Part shown: positions 13,801-26,406 of the stretch, in pieces
How positions within the stretch are numbered: position 1 is the first letter of the stretch
Layout of the letters: every line of letters starts with the position of its first letter
Source: Sipunculus nudus
Lineage: Eukaryota; Annelida; Sipuncula; Golfingiida; Sipunculidae
Direction of reading: 5' to 3'
NCBI GenBank assembly: GCA_026874595.1
Contig: CM049319.1
Location: 66,865,917 to 66,929,916, forward strand
Length of the DNA stretch: 64,000 nt
Notes under the pieces: model-generated
What the model was told of the DNA's origin: nothing
Seen by the model: the letters and a program-made list of their open reading frames with translations, nothing else
Databases searched by the model: none
Made by a program: the position numbers and the translations under genes

Positions 13801-15526
13801 TTGGTTCCGTGTGGAAGAAAGCCCCGTAAGCAAAAATAAAAATTGCTGGGATTTGAAAACTGGGATACATTGATAAAAATTATAGCACTCAAGTAATGAC
13901 ACTTGTCAATATAACGTTTACGCCACGCCTACTATACGTCATTCTATTCGGAGTCCATAAAGCGTTTGTATTTTATAGGCTGCTTTAAGTGCACAAATGA
14001 TATAGAACAATTCGATATATAGCAGCTTCTATACGCCGATGTTTGCTTCATAGCAAGCGCTGTTGCTTAAAGTGAATATTGGCAATATCCAAGCAATTTT
14101 ATTTCTTGTAACATACTAGACAAATTTGCTCGCCATTATCGAAAAATACGTCACAGCCAATGATGTAATTAACCCTAATAATTTAGCACAATTTATCACT
14201 TAAAATATGTAGTTTTCAAACAAATATTATACTCGCTAACTTTGGTAAAAATGCGGCCAAATACCATTCCGTTGGTCATAATGTAAGCATAGATTCTATA
14301 GATATTCCAGGTTGACATTGTTTCCTCCTCCATTACTCAAAAACTTTTATGAAATGTTTGAGGCTGTAATATCAAATGTTTCTTCTGGAATATTCATGAA
14401 ACTTCAATTACCTAACAGTGACAAAATTTGCTAAGCTGTGACCCCACAGGGAGTCATTTGGCGAAATCAATCGCATCTAATAAGATTAAAATTCCACTTC
14501 TAAGCGCAAGATCTAAGTCATAATGAGTCAATGAGGACTAAAAAAATGACAAAGGTTTCAAACAAAAGGCAGGAACATGATAGATCCTTTTTAGTTTCAA
14601 ATCACTTCAAGAAGAATCTTCAAATTCTGAATCTCTGAAACGCCCGTGGAATGCCAATTATCAACTTTACTGGAAGAGCCTTTACGGAATAATATAGTAT
14701 TACTGTCAATCCCTAGATTGCGTTTCTTCCTCCAATTTGACAGAATTAGCTGAGGGCTATGTTTCTATGAATCTGCTAAAACTGTTCTTGTGTCTGCTGA
14801 GTAAAAAAGGGTAGGGCGGTGTGTACAGTGACTGTTGACTTTATTATCGCTCGCTCTCCTTACCATGTACACGCTGCTTGCAACGGTAGGGAAAATGGGC
14901 TTCATGAAATGTCAAGTACAATATTATTGTAGTCACGCGGTATCAGGAGCCAATCAAATTACAACAAACGATACCTTGTCCCAGTTTGTGCACGGACCCG
15001 CGGTCGCGTTCATGGGTCAAAGTATATACTGCAGGGTTTTAAAAAATTGAGTGCGTTGGTGTTGGTACACCGAGTTTTCTTGACGAAATGCAAAAAGAAC
15101 TCAAAGCTGTTATTGGTAAGTTGGCATATAGTAGGAGGTCGCTAGCCTCCATGAATACTCAAACACACTCCTCTTTTGCAAGGTCACTTTGATGGCCCAG
15201 CAATACAACATAACAGATCAAGTGCACTAACTGTTGGACAGAGTTGGGTGCGGGGTTTTGTACAAGTTCAATTTTTTAATATTTTGCTTTCAAAGGATGA
15301 GCATTAAGAAATATACTTAAATCGATTATCGAATTGACGGTAATATATTGAAATTTGTGGTTACATGAGAGTTTATAAAATCTTTCGAGGTAACTGCTCA
15401 CAACATCAACGTAAACCGAACGCTTAAGCCAATTGTCTTTAGGAACAAATCAAAGACTACATCCATTTTTTTAATTACATTAAAAATATTGAGAGACGTT
15501 ATATGCACGTGTTTTAGACATGATGA
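10881..15526. other. Non-coding stretch
   Basis: No gene, tRNA or element with defined ends was found. GC-richer patches at 11190-11330 and 12340-12530 have no recognisable product. Confidence 0.5.
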
Positions 15527-16137
15527 ATGTTTTTAATCGATTCTTGTTACAGTCAGTGATATTTCTTTTATTTTTTTAAGAGTCAGCAATTAATAATATA
15601 ATATAAACTTATTTATTGTACATGGATTGTACAAATAGTTATTATAACTAATCGAGGGACTCTCCATGCCTCCGGTGATTGCGTTCGGTAGTTTGCAGAG
15701 GTAGAGGAAAACCGGAGTACCCGGAGAAAACCACCGGCCTTGGACGGGCAACTACAACTCACTCTCATAGCCACGCCGGGGAACCCGGGCCGCCAGCGGA
15801 GAGAGCCAAGCGTTTTACCACTCAGCTGTCCAGGCCCCAATTTTGTTTTTATTCTTGTAAGAGTCAGCGATATTTTAATTGATTCTAGTTAGAGTCAGCG
15901 ATATTATTTTTTAATCTTTTACAGTTGGCGATTTTTTTTATTCTTGTGAGGGTCAGCGATAAATATTTTCATTCTTGTAAGAGAAAGTTATGATTTAATT
16001 GATTCTTGTTACAGTCAGCGATATTTCTTTTGATCTTGAGTCAGCAGCAATGATTTTATTGATTATGGTAAGAGTTGACGATACTTTAATTGAATCTTGT
16101 TAGTCATCAACCATTATATTGATTCTTATCAGGACTA
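15527..16137 (+). repeat. Decayed minisatellite split by a SINE
   Basis: GATTCTTGTTACAGTCAGCG-type units followed by ATATTTT-rich spacers recur about every 35-45 bases at 15535-15600 and 15850-16137. The family reads roughly ATTCTTGTNAGAGTCAGCGA. The gap at 15608-15840 is the SINE, which therefore landed in an existing array. Units are strongly diverged. Confidence 0.7.
15608..15840 (-). mobile_element. tRNA-derived SINE, copy 1
   Basis: Read on the reverse strand from 15840: GGGGCCTGGACAGCTGAGTGG (A box), then CCCGGGTTCCCC (B box, shortened), a central part with GGTTTTCTCCGGGTACTCCGG, and the tail TTATAATAACTATTTGTACA followed by ATCCATGT. The copy at 30316-30520 shares head and tail, which defines the family without outside data. 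The central motif resembles one seen in several animal SINE families. It is inserted inside a decayed minisatellite (15527-16137). It is non-coding and would depend on a partner LINE for its enzymes. Confidence 0.75.
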
Positions 16138-17820
16138 CTAATGATAGAAATAACGCACTCGCATCGACAAGCTATCAGATCAGGGGTCTTGTTTGATAAG
16201 ACAATTTGAGGATGACAGTCCACAGGGGTAGAGACAGGAGACCCCCTGATTACCGGGAAGACATAAGCCCCTCCAAGAACATCAAGACTGTCTTTTCTCT
16301 CAATACTTAACTGTTATCATAATTTTCATTTGAATTGAACACGCCTACATTTGCATGCTCAAACATTTATGTCGATTCAATAAGACCGCATGCTTTATTT
16401 TTTTATTTTCATAATTTGAGATGCATGATTGAAAGACTATTTAGATCAGAACTATGAACTTTATTCATATTAAATTAATTGTGTTAGTATTATTCTATTA
16501 ATTACTTTCAAGGGGTGTTTTGATATATGATCAGTACACGCCTTCATTATAAAATGTACCGGATAAACCACACAAAGGACCACTAACAAGTCCTGCCGGT
16601 CACGCATGCGCAGTAATTAGTCCCATGAGACGGTCGTATGAACCATTCGAAGCTTGATGACCAAACGTTAAGTTGCTTTGTAAGGACCCAGTGGAATATG
16701 ACTCTTTTTCATTAGGTTTCTCTTTATATGTAAGTTCACGGAAGTCGCTGTAATTCAAAATAAGGCGATAGATAATAGGCTAATCTAACATCACTAAGCA
16801 GGTTTGAGGTCTATAAATAACATAAAAATGTTGTGGCATTTAAAAAATGTAGCCCTGATTGGACAGTATTATAACCTTCTTTGCCGTATTTTTATTATGT
16901 TTACCAGTCATAGATAAGGGAATATATATCAAGATAACGAGATCAGTTTTTGTATCCTTCAAGCAAGTACACAAATATCCCATAATTCATCAGCACCAGC
17001 TTACAAGCGAAGATAAAATGGCTAAGTCTTTGTGGCCATGATTAATCGTATAGTATTAAACAACCATGACACCTAGATAGACCCGGATTTTATAATTAAA
17101 CCGCCCCCTCCCTAGTTTGGAGGGAAGGCTGACAAGGGCTGATAAATTTATTTATATATGAATAATGTTGGTTAAATGTTTCTGGTTGGACTGTCTAAGG
17201 TTTTCTTTAGTGTGAAAACAATCGATTACAAATTTTATATTCGTCTTATTTATTTTTACTTTATTCAGTCCATGTTTGCGCTCTCGATCTTGGCTCAAAC
17301 AACTGACCCGTGTTCACAATATAAGTCATAAGCGACAGATTAGCTGGGATTCATTTTTGACATTGACCTTATTCCTTAAGGTCATACATTCCGTTACCGA
17401 TTCTCCATTATCGCCGCTTCAAGTGAACGCCCGGCGATTTCAAACTTCTTGCTGTACGTGCATAATTAAATATGAATTGTCTTCTGTTTGCTGACGTGCG
17501 TTATGGCTTACATTGAACCTGCCGGTTCGATCTTATAGAAATATGTTCGGAAGTCGGCTACAATAATCTTTGAGGATGTCAAGAGTTTTCGCTCTAATTT
17601 TATCAATAGAATAACGGAATCGGAAATTTGGGCCGAGTTTGAAGCAATGTATCCATCTTTCCATCATTCATGACGAAACTTGTTCACTCAAAGACGAAAT
17701 AAAATTGACAAAAATAATTTGGGGAAAATCTAGTTATGTGCATGTGCATATATATATATATATATATAGATACATATAGAAGTTCAGTATGCAGGGGAGC
17801 AGTATTAACCATATATATTT
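16138..17820. other. Non-coding stretch
   Basis: Nothing convincing. A GCATGCGCA word near 16603 resembles an NRF1 site, but there is no CpG-rich promoter around it. Confidence 0.5.
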
Positions 17821-18022
17821 AGTTTTACTTCATGACATTGTACTACAGTACTGTTTCGTAAGGACAGCTTTCAGCTATATTGACTCCTCAGTACACACTG
17901 AAATGATCAAATATGATCCGCACATACACATATTTAATAATTCAGTGTGTACCTAAGTAGTGAGCCCAGGTAAAACCTGTCCTTACGAAACAGTATACTG
18001 AAGTACAATATCATGACGTCTA
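17821..18022. mobile_element. Inverted repeat with two decayed hammerhead-like units (Penelope-type terminal repeats)
   Basis: Two ~85-base arms (about 17821-17906 and 17941-18022) are inverted copies sharing TTCAGTGTGTAC, CTGTCCTTACGAAACAGTA and AGTACAATNTCATGA when read in the same sense. In each arm the order is GTGTAC, a CTGANGA-like core (CTGAGGA on the reverse strand at 17885-17891; CTAAGTA on the forward strand at 17953-17959), GAAAC, a short ACAG/CTGT-type stem III, then GTACAA. This parallels the intact motif at 43543-43590, with its GAAACAG..CTGT. Both arms have lost core or stem bases, so neither should cleave. TA microsatellites flank both sides. Confidence 0.5.
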
Positions 18023-18036
18023 ACTATATATGGTAC

Positions 18037-18040
<4 letters not shown>

Positions 18041-18088
<48 letters not shown>
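18041..18088. repeat. TA microsatellite
   Basis: TA run of ~48 bases directly right of the hammerhead-like inverted repeat; a shorter run (17749-17769) lies to its left. Confidence 0.97.
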
Positions 18089-18095
<7 letters not shown>

Positions 18096-21000
18096 TTCAT
18101 TCGTATTCTGCATTAAGAAAGCTGGGTTAACCATCCTTCGAGATGGAATGGGGGTGATGTTAAAACCGAGCCTTTTCATTGATATAATAGTTCCCACGTA
18201 AAATAAAGACAACATAACTCCGTTCAAATCTACGATATTTCACAAAGCACTGTTACAAAACCGATAGATAACTTTAACAATTATTATAAGTAAGACGTAC
18301 TGGCTGTTCAAAGTAAAAGCAGACACAGCCATCGAAATATCCAAACCTTTAGATACAGCATATGTTTATTGATCAATTGATAAAAAACAAGTGTAATGGG
18401 AAACGAAGCATTTCATAGCTTCTTGGCCAAATAAATCTAGCTTTATGGAGAGGACTTCTTAGTTGTTTTACCGGAATTAAATGGCCAAGATCCTTTCTTC
18501 AGAGTACAACACTAATGGGCTTAGATACAGAGCCTTTCTCTTGGGCAAAACCCAACCGGATCTGAACCACGGGTTTCTTCTTCAGTAGCCTTCGGTGGCT
18601 TGATTAATAGTCTGAAGTGGGTAAGCAACGGCCTTGCGAAAAATTGGCACTTTGCTTATTCTCATCAATGATACAGAGATATTACAAGACGTGCCAGAGG
18701 GAAGCTTAGGGGGCGAGGCGCGCACCAAATACAAGTAAAAGTTCTATACCCTGAATTTCACAGCAGAAAATTTGGCTCAAATAAAATAGCCCAGAACATC
18801 ATGGGCGCAGTTTATTACTCACAGGGGAACACATCTTGGAAGAGGTTACGGAATAATTAGATACATTTCCAGCATTGATAGAGATCTGTTAAAGACCTTT
18901 GCAGGGAATTTGGCACGGGCGCCGGCGCCCTAAGATGGATCGCGTTTGAGCCTGTCAAACCCTTTTACTAATCAGCCTATAAGGTCGCGCTCGGAAAATG
19001 GCAGCTCCGCCTGGGAATGGCGTTTCATTTGAAGGAACTGTTTCGAACTACCAGTAATGGCTTGACTTGATTGACCAGAATCTGAGGAAGGGACTATTAT
19101 GATCACTGCCGGCCTTTGTTACACAGCGCTGTAAAAGAAATGTCTCAAACTACTTATTAGCATACCTTGACAAGGTTCTGATATCGCGTGTCCCTGTAGA
19201 CATTGTGGACTGACGACTGTGACTAAAAGCATGTCATGTCAACTATCTACCATAGGACCACACTTCAAGGAAGCTATCCCGACACTTGCGGTTGCGTAAT
19301 GGCTAGAGACTTGTACTTGTTACAGGACAATTGTGGGTTATTGGACAGTTTAAAACAGTTTTCTCACGTAAAGACTTCTTGATTAAACCTTGACCGCAAA
19401 GATTAACAAATAATCAATGAATATTTACTTTAGGTGGTTTGCAAACTATAGAATAAATATACAACTGAAAATGTTTTAGCACTTGCCATAGCGATTTAAT
19501 AAAAACCTATATTTAGAAAACGGCCAAACTGAAACATCTTGGAAGTAGAGTGTGACATATGATGAGATTGAAATCGTCACTGATATAAACGTAAAAAACC
19601 AGGAATCTATCTCACGGCTGAAGTAAAACAATAATTACATAAGACCATGCTAAATAGTTAATAAATACCTATTGAGAATTTCTTTAATGAATCAACCGAC
19701 ATGTCTGACGTCAGCTATGATCTACGCAAGGACATTTTTATTTGCGTTCTGAACTTATTAAACGGAAGCTGATCGGTTGTGTATGATATTTATAATATTA
19801 GCTATAATTACTATATATAAGATTTGAATTACTGCAGTAATTAAACCAATGATTATCTTAAACTTTTTCTACAAAAAGGTTGAATATATAATCGTATATA
19901 TTAACGACCATCAGATAACTATATACTGTTTGATAACAATTATCTGCGTATACTGTATGTTAACACATAGGAATATCATGCAGTCGGTAACCTGACATTT
20001 GCAAAAATGGCACATTATTTCAAAGAAACCCGTTTTTATCTTAAAAGTATAGGTTTATGTTATATGTATAAGGGTGGAAATGCGTTAACGCAATGTGATA
20101 TCACTAAAAAAGGTAAAAATATTTGTGGGAACATATACAGAAAATAAAATAAGTTAAATATAGTATGCATGCAACTGTGATATAAAGCAAACATTCAGAT
20201 GACTACATTATGTTAATGTTATTGATGACTGCATGTAAATAAGACATTTCACACAAAATGGTGGCAAGGACAAGCAGGTCAGGTTGCCATTTTAGCGGCT
20301 ATTATCTGTGTGTGGCGTGAGTAGCTCCACTTAACGTACTCTCCACAAACGAACCGGAACCGGAAATAGAGACGTTAGGATGACTTCGAGGCCACAGGCT
20401 GTCAATAATGCTTTCATTATTTACTAATTGTCTATATATGTGTCTGGAGGCCTGCCTGATTAGCACAATTTGCTCAGAATCCATACACTATTAGCATCCA
20501 TACATTAAGAACAAATGAAGCTGTCCATACAGAACCGCACCGGGTTTCAGGTTTTTTAAAGCTTCTTCTATTATATCTAGGTCAGCTACAGTCCGCTTCA
20601 TTCAGCATTGCATTTTTATAATTGAACTTCCTGCGCAAATATTCCATGAGCAAAATATTGTAATCAGTGAAAAAAAAAATTAAATAATATACATTAATTT
20701 TGTTACCATTAATTAAATATTGTAAATAATCTGCTGACAACAATATCTCGAAAAAAAATAATTTAGTAAAAGCAAGATAGCATATTGTTTTTGAGCATTT
20801 GAAATTTCAAGTTGCTTAAACTTTATGCCTTTTTCATTTGGCACCGAGTCACTAAGTATGTTGTAAATAATGGATGAACACTTTATGAATAAACATTTTG
20901 AATTGTGCAATACTTGGATTAAGACATTGAAAAAGAAAATTAATATTATTTTCCTCTGAGAATATTTGCTGTTTAATGATTCCATGGTTTCTTTTAAAAA

Positions 21001-21948
21001 GAATCAAACTTGAAACAAAACGTTCAAAACAATTCCTGAGTATATACCATTACTAGGTATGGAGCCATTTATGTGTATCATAACCTTTGAAGATCTAAAG
21101 AACTAAAGGGCGCTATGTATTTTGATAAATTCCCCCGTCACCAATAAAATTTTATTGCAAAAATTTTCAAAGGAAAAAAATCAATCATTTAAAAATATGA
21201 AAGATATGGGAATTATGAATGTTTATATATTTTCACCTGGCCGTTAACGCTCGGTACTCAGATAAAAAATAAAAGAAAGTGACCCATATATTTCCCAAAT
21301 CCTTATTATGCTTCACATTCAAAAATAGTTTATTTTAGGATTTCTATTATTATATAAAGATCACTCTAGGGAATTATATAAAAACAGTTTCAAAGCAAAC
21401 TAATAAATACTTGAGTTTATCGGTGCCGTGCGAAGTGTAAATACACTCTCCCGATACGGTCGGGTCATATAAAATTTATACCAAGGATATTTCAGGACCG
21501 AGACTTTGCATGCTCTGCTTGTATCTAATTTAATAATAATCATGCAATGAACCTTCCATCCTGATGGTCAGGGGTCAGCTGACCCCGCAATTTGAAATAG
21601 AACCGACTTCAGATTACGTCTGCCCTTTCATACTCGAGGGACAATATATAAGTTCCTCCATCTCTAAACCGTAAACAGATCGAAAGAAAGTGTTCAATGG
21701 ACCTCAGTTCCGCTTTAATCCTTTAGTGCCCTGTCACAGCTTTATTTTGTGTTAGTTTTGTTTCCTATTACATGGAAAATATATACTTTTGTCAGGTTTG
21801 TATTAATTTAATGTTTCAATTTTATATTGTATAATTAAGAACAATTGCATGCATTGTTGCTTTGTTCTAATCCAGGTTCCACTTGTGAGTCAAGGTCAAG
21901 CAAAAATTTTAAACCGTCTTGAAAATTTTCGTATTTCCTGACAGAACG
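18089..21948. other. Non-coding stretch
   Basis: A GC-richer patch at 18890-19020 includes the 14-base palindrome GGGCGCCGGCGCCC (18917-18930). The rest is AT-rich without recognisable features, apart from the palindrome at 21571. Confidence 0.5.
21571..21586. other. Perfect 16-bp palindrome with E-box centre
   Basis: GGGGTCAGCTGACCCC contains an E-box (CAGCTG) and two inverted GGGTCA half-sites of the kind bound by nuclear receptors. Function is not shown by the sequence. Confidence 0.35.
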
Positions 21949-22104
21949 AGACATAGTTTATAATGAAAACATGGTTTATAATGTAGACAGAGTTTATAAT
22001 ATAGACATGTCTTATAATGAAGATAAAGTTTATAATGTAGACATAGTTTATAATGAAACAAAGTTTATAAGGTAGACATAGTTTATAAGGTAGACATAGT
22101 TTAA
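21949..22104 (+). repeat. 18-bp minisatellite, about 9 copies
   Basis: Units of AGACATAGTTTATAATGT with one or two changes each repeat about nine times, one of them 17 bases long. The unit is a multiple of three, so it creates an open frame on the reverse strand, but that frame is a by-product of the repeat. Confidence 0.85.
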
Positions 22105-22273
22105 AAGACATTAGAACTGAAAAATTAGATCATTTCTCGACTGCATATGTCAAAAACAGGTTGAAGGCAGTGATACTCTTACGAAACAATTATTAACTTT
22201 TGTTAACAGTATTGACCTGCAAAATGCTAAGATAATTATTTTTTTAATTCGAAACTTTTGTAAACCCCTTTTT

Positions 22274-22278
<5 letters not shown>

Positions 22279-22330
<52 letters not shown>
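22279..22330. repeat. TA microsatellite
   Basis: Uninterrupted TA run of ~52 bases. Confidence 0.97.
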
Positions 22331-22334
<4 letters not shown>

Positions 22335-25300
22335 GTCTACATGTACATTTTTGTGTATGATTCTATATGTTCTTGTGCAAACCCGATTTCATATAATATG
22401 TGTAACGATACGTTCACAGATATTTCACAGGATATGTTTATGGGTTGCTTGCATCGTATCTATGATTATTTGTTGATAAATAAAAAAACTAAACATTCAA
22501 AAGCTCTCTCCTTCTTGCTAACCAGCATTATTATTCAAGGCAAAACAAGAAAATCTCAATCAAACCATTGGGACTCGATCGTAACTGTTGTGGGGATTGT
22601 AAGATTTTCATGACTGGTAAGTAATTAGTGTGTTGTCCAATCGAATGGCGTCATATGACATTTGATTCTGGTTGATGCAGAACTGTGGATTATAATACTT
22701 TACGAGAGTCGAAATTCTACGTGCTATAAAGGTTGGCTTCCGCAAGGAATGGTTTATAACAGTTGTACAGGTACAACACTCACTGTATAAAGTTAAAGAA
22801 ACCAGACATGGTTCTAGCATATTTTATTCCTATTTTAAGGTAATTATAAATTGGTCAATATCAGCAAAAAAGTCTTAGTCTATTATTAAAAAAAGGAAAA
22901 GTTGGCGCTTGAGCGCCGTAGTTGAGGAAGTCAGGGATCCCCGCCCTTGGCGCTCCTTCAGCAAAGATAAAGATGATATCTGAGTGAATGTATAATTATT
23001 ATCTATTTACTATTAGGTCCAAATATTAGGAGAAATTCACAGGAGATATATATGAAAAAATAAGCTCTATAAATAGCTAAGGTATATAAATATTTAATGC
23101 AAGGTAAGATCATGCTGACTAAAAAGACTCCTTGCTTAGTGGATGTGATGTTAGTCTATTTCTACATAGGATGTGGTAGGATTATCGCGACACTGTTGTA
23201 ATTACGGTAGTTTTGTTTCGTAGTGTATCTGGCCAAGGGCGGATAAAGGACTTTAGGAAAGGGGGACCCAACACCCTGACCCAGGTAAACATGCGGGCAC
23301 ACTTTATAAGTTACAATTTATTCCTGAGGTTAGGAAGAAAACGTTACTTATTGCAAGTCAGGTGTTTTTTTCGATATAAAGCGTAATTTGATTTCCATGT
23401 TTATATTTTTAGGTTCATATGCCCCATTATGCCCCAATTAGCAACGCTTCTATCTAATCCTTATCTGAAAGAGTATATCACACCCATCCTTATATTTATA
23501 AAGCAACTCAGTCATTTACTGGCTATTGACCTTATATGTCAAAACGTAAACGCTCATAACAATGGTGCCTCACATGTTTAATTTAATATTTTCCTTGTAG
23601 TATTGATTGCACCTTTTGTTCATGTCATATGGAATTTGTAGTTTGACAGAATGCTTGTAATTATAGTGTTTTGATTTAGATAGTTCGGATTACAAGGTCA
23701 AAAACTGTGCCCTGCCTAATAAGACAAGACTTTTCATAGAATGAGTCCCCTTGGGAAGTCCGATGGTCCGCCGGATGTACGCCTCATTACGCACATCGAG
23801 CAGCACTAAAGAAAATAGATCCAAAAGCCTTAGTTCAGTTTACCAACAGTTCAATGTTAATATTTCTGACAAAGCATGGTTTATTGATTATAAACATGCG
23901 CTTATAAAAGAGCTATGAAATAAAATGGAGACCCTGGATTGATGATCATACGAGGAGGTTACTCCTCATTACTTGTTTTAAAACCAGCTATTCACCTGCT
24001 TTATCTGTAGTTTAACCTGCCTTAACTGAAGATTCAAGATAAGATATGTTTGGTGTTTGTGGAGTACTTTACGGTAATTTGCATTTTTGCCACAGCCACT
24101 GCATTTATGCAAAATGCATCTTTGCATTTTCACCATCCGTGGGTTTTTGTTTAAACAAAACAAACAAAAGTGTGAGTAACTTTACAGTTAATAAAAAAAA
24201 TGGGGAAACATAGTTGCCGCCTACTGCAATTAATTGATATGCAACATCAGCTATCTATTTAATTTCCTTTTCTGTGAATGATCTTCGGTAACTACACATC
24301 ACGTTTCATGTAAACGACACCTATAAATAAAATAAAAAGAATTTAGGAGTTCAGTATTAATGGAATTTGAGTGGTTCACACTTCTGCTGCGAAAAAAATA
24401 GCACTCTCAGTCGAAAAAACAACTGAGTTGGCGGAGGAATATTGGAGTTAGGATAGTCAATAATCTTCTTAATTCTATGGAAATTCTATTATGAAAGTTC
24501 AGCTCGTTTATATTTCAAAGTAATAAAATCCACTCGTTCATGCGCTGCTGAATTAAATGCTATTACAAAATATTCGGATCTTTGTCGAAAATACCGTAGA
24601 TAAGGCTTTTGCCTACAGCTGTATCATATGAACACCTTATGGAACTCAACCAATGCTTCAGTTAAGGCACAGTGGATAAATCATGCTGCTAATGAATATC
24701 CTCTCTATCAGAAACAATAAACTTATAATGCTGACTCGAACGGTCGTACATCAAAGATTTCACTTAGGTCACAGATTCGGCAACAGGAATGAAAAACGTT
24801 GTATTAAAGATGGAGTTTAAAATTACGCCTGCAGCGTAGATGTAACACTTTTACAGTTGGTGTAATCGTATATTGCTTGCGTGCTCGCTGGTTTTATCGA
24901 TAGCAATCTTTAAATTCGATTTTTCTGATAAATATTACACAGTAGTAATATGTTTTCTCGCAACAGCGTGGGGTTCGTGCTACAGATTACGTGCCTCCAG
25001 TATACCTCCTATAAGCAATCAGCCTACGAATATGTCCAGAACAGATACAATGTCAGTTCTGGGATAAATAATGGATTTGAGACATAAAACCAGGTAGTTG
25101 ACACATTTTTCCCCGGGAGGCTCGTGACCCCTAAGAGTCGTTTTATTAATTGGAAACAGAGGAAAGGAATGATTTCTACAGAAATAATCCAATCTACGAT
25201 ACCATCTGTACACAATCCCATGGCGCAAACAGATGGATAGAATACTTACGAATTAATTGGCCAGCTCAGACCAGGTGACCTGCTTCAATCATACAACAAG

Positions 25301-26106
25301 CAATATCTCCTGCCGAGTTTATTATCCTTTTCTAAGATTAAAACTCCGGATCATTCGTCAGCGTGACTGATTTATAGGATACCTGAATAAAGAATATGTT
25401 TTAACACCATGTCGGTGACTATACAGCAAAGTGAATGCATTTGCTAATAGAACCAGACGTTCAGGAAGGCTTTCCATTGCCGCGGACGATGCACTCAAAA
25501 AGTGTAAATAAGATATTTCTTTAAGCGCAAATATTTTTTTTCTGTTATTGTAATAATGTGATAATAAATGTCATGTGGTGATTTTAATTGCATTTTATAT
25601 ATACATAACTATTGGTTTTCTGTATTTCAGGCGTTTCAAATATATGTTTTTTTTTGGCAAGCTATTATCAAATCAATATTAGACTTACTATAAAAACATA
25701 CTGAAAACGTAGTTTTCGCGAACGAGTAAATTAATTTGAGTGGAAACATAGGAGGTGCAATATATTTTCTGGAACTATCAGGTCTGATATTTTTCTATGG
25801 CAAGAGCTGAAGACACAGATTATTTAAATGGGATCATCACAGCAGTAGGTATCTTTAAGATACCACTGACTTATCTATTAGCCATATACCCCTGGAAGAA
25901 GTTCTCATTATAGTTCATTCTAATTTTCATTTTTTTTAGGTTGGCACGCGAGTGTCACAACGCTAACTGCATGTAATTCCCTTTTCGTTGGTCCCATAAT
26001 GTGCTTATGTTTTATAAGTATAGTCATTAGTCGTGAATGCAAGAATCAGCAGGTATTTATATTGGACTGTTAAGCCTTATTTAATGGTAACATAAGTCAC
26101 GCTTGG
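22331..26106. other. Non-coding stretch
   Basis: No recognisable gene or bounded repeat. Short frames near 22341-22820 and 24873-25228 show no domain. Confidence 0.5.
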
Positions 26107-26110
26107 ATAT

Positions 26111-26242
26111 TGTTACGGGGTGACATAAAAGCGGACCGAAGTGCTAGCGAAGCGGTTGGTACACCGGACTTGCGCGCCACCGACATGGTTCGAATCCTGG
26201 ATCGGCCGAGTATTTTCCCCTGAGTAATTTGTCTTTGTAACA
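26111..26242 (+). repeat. Left LTR of the TRIM-like element, with tRNA-like promoter boxes
   Basis: This 132-base repeat runs from TGTTAC to GTAACA. It holds a tRNA-like stretch with an A box TAGCGAAGCGG (26145-26155) and a B box GGTTCGAATCC (26187-26197), 31 bases apart, as in real tRNA genes. It lacks a ~25-base segment present in the right copy and differs at many points, so the insertion is old. It is followed by a primer-site-like stretch (26246-26263). Confidence 0.7.
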
Positions 26243-26314
26243 ATATGTGGGGTGGTCCGGGTTCGGTCCAATGTTTTCTGAACAATTTGTCTTCGTAACA
26301 AAATGGGGGCTCGT
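26243..26314 (+). repeat. Duplicated LTR end and second primer-binding site
   Basis: After the left LTR, TGTGGGGTGGTCCGGGTT (26246-26263) agrees at 14 of 18 positions with a proline-tRNA primer site. Then the last ~40 bases of an LTR recur (GGTCCAATGTTTT ... GTCTTCGTAACA, ending 26300), followed by the better primer site TGGGGGCTCGT (26304-26314). So the LTR end plus primer site occurs twice in tandem. This may reflect strand transfer during reverse transcription or recombination between copies. Confidence 0.55.
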
Positions 26315-26406
26315 GCAACGTGACGGTAAACTTTGTGGGCCAGGGAATAAGCTTACCAAAGTGTGACTGCTGGGGTAGTCTTGTTCTGATAGCAGAACGG
26401 TCTTAA

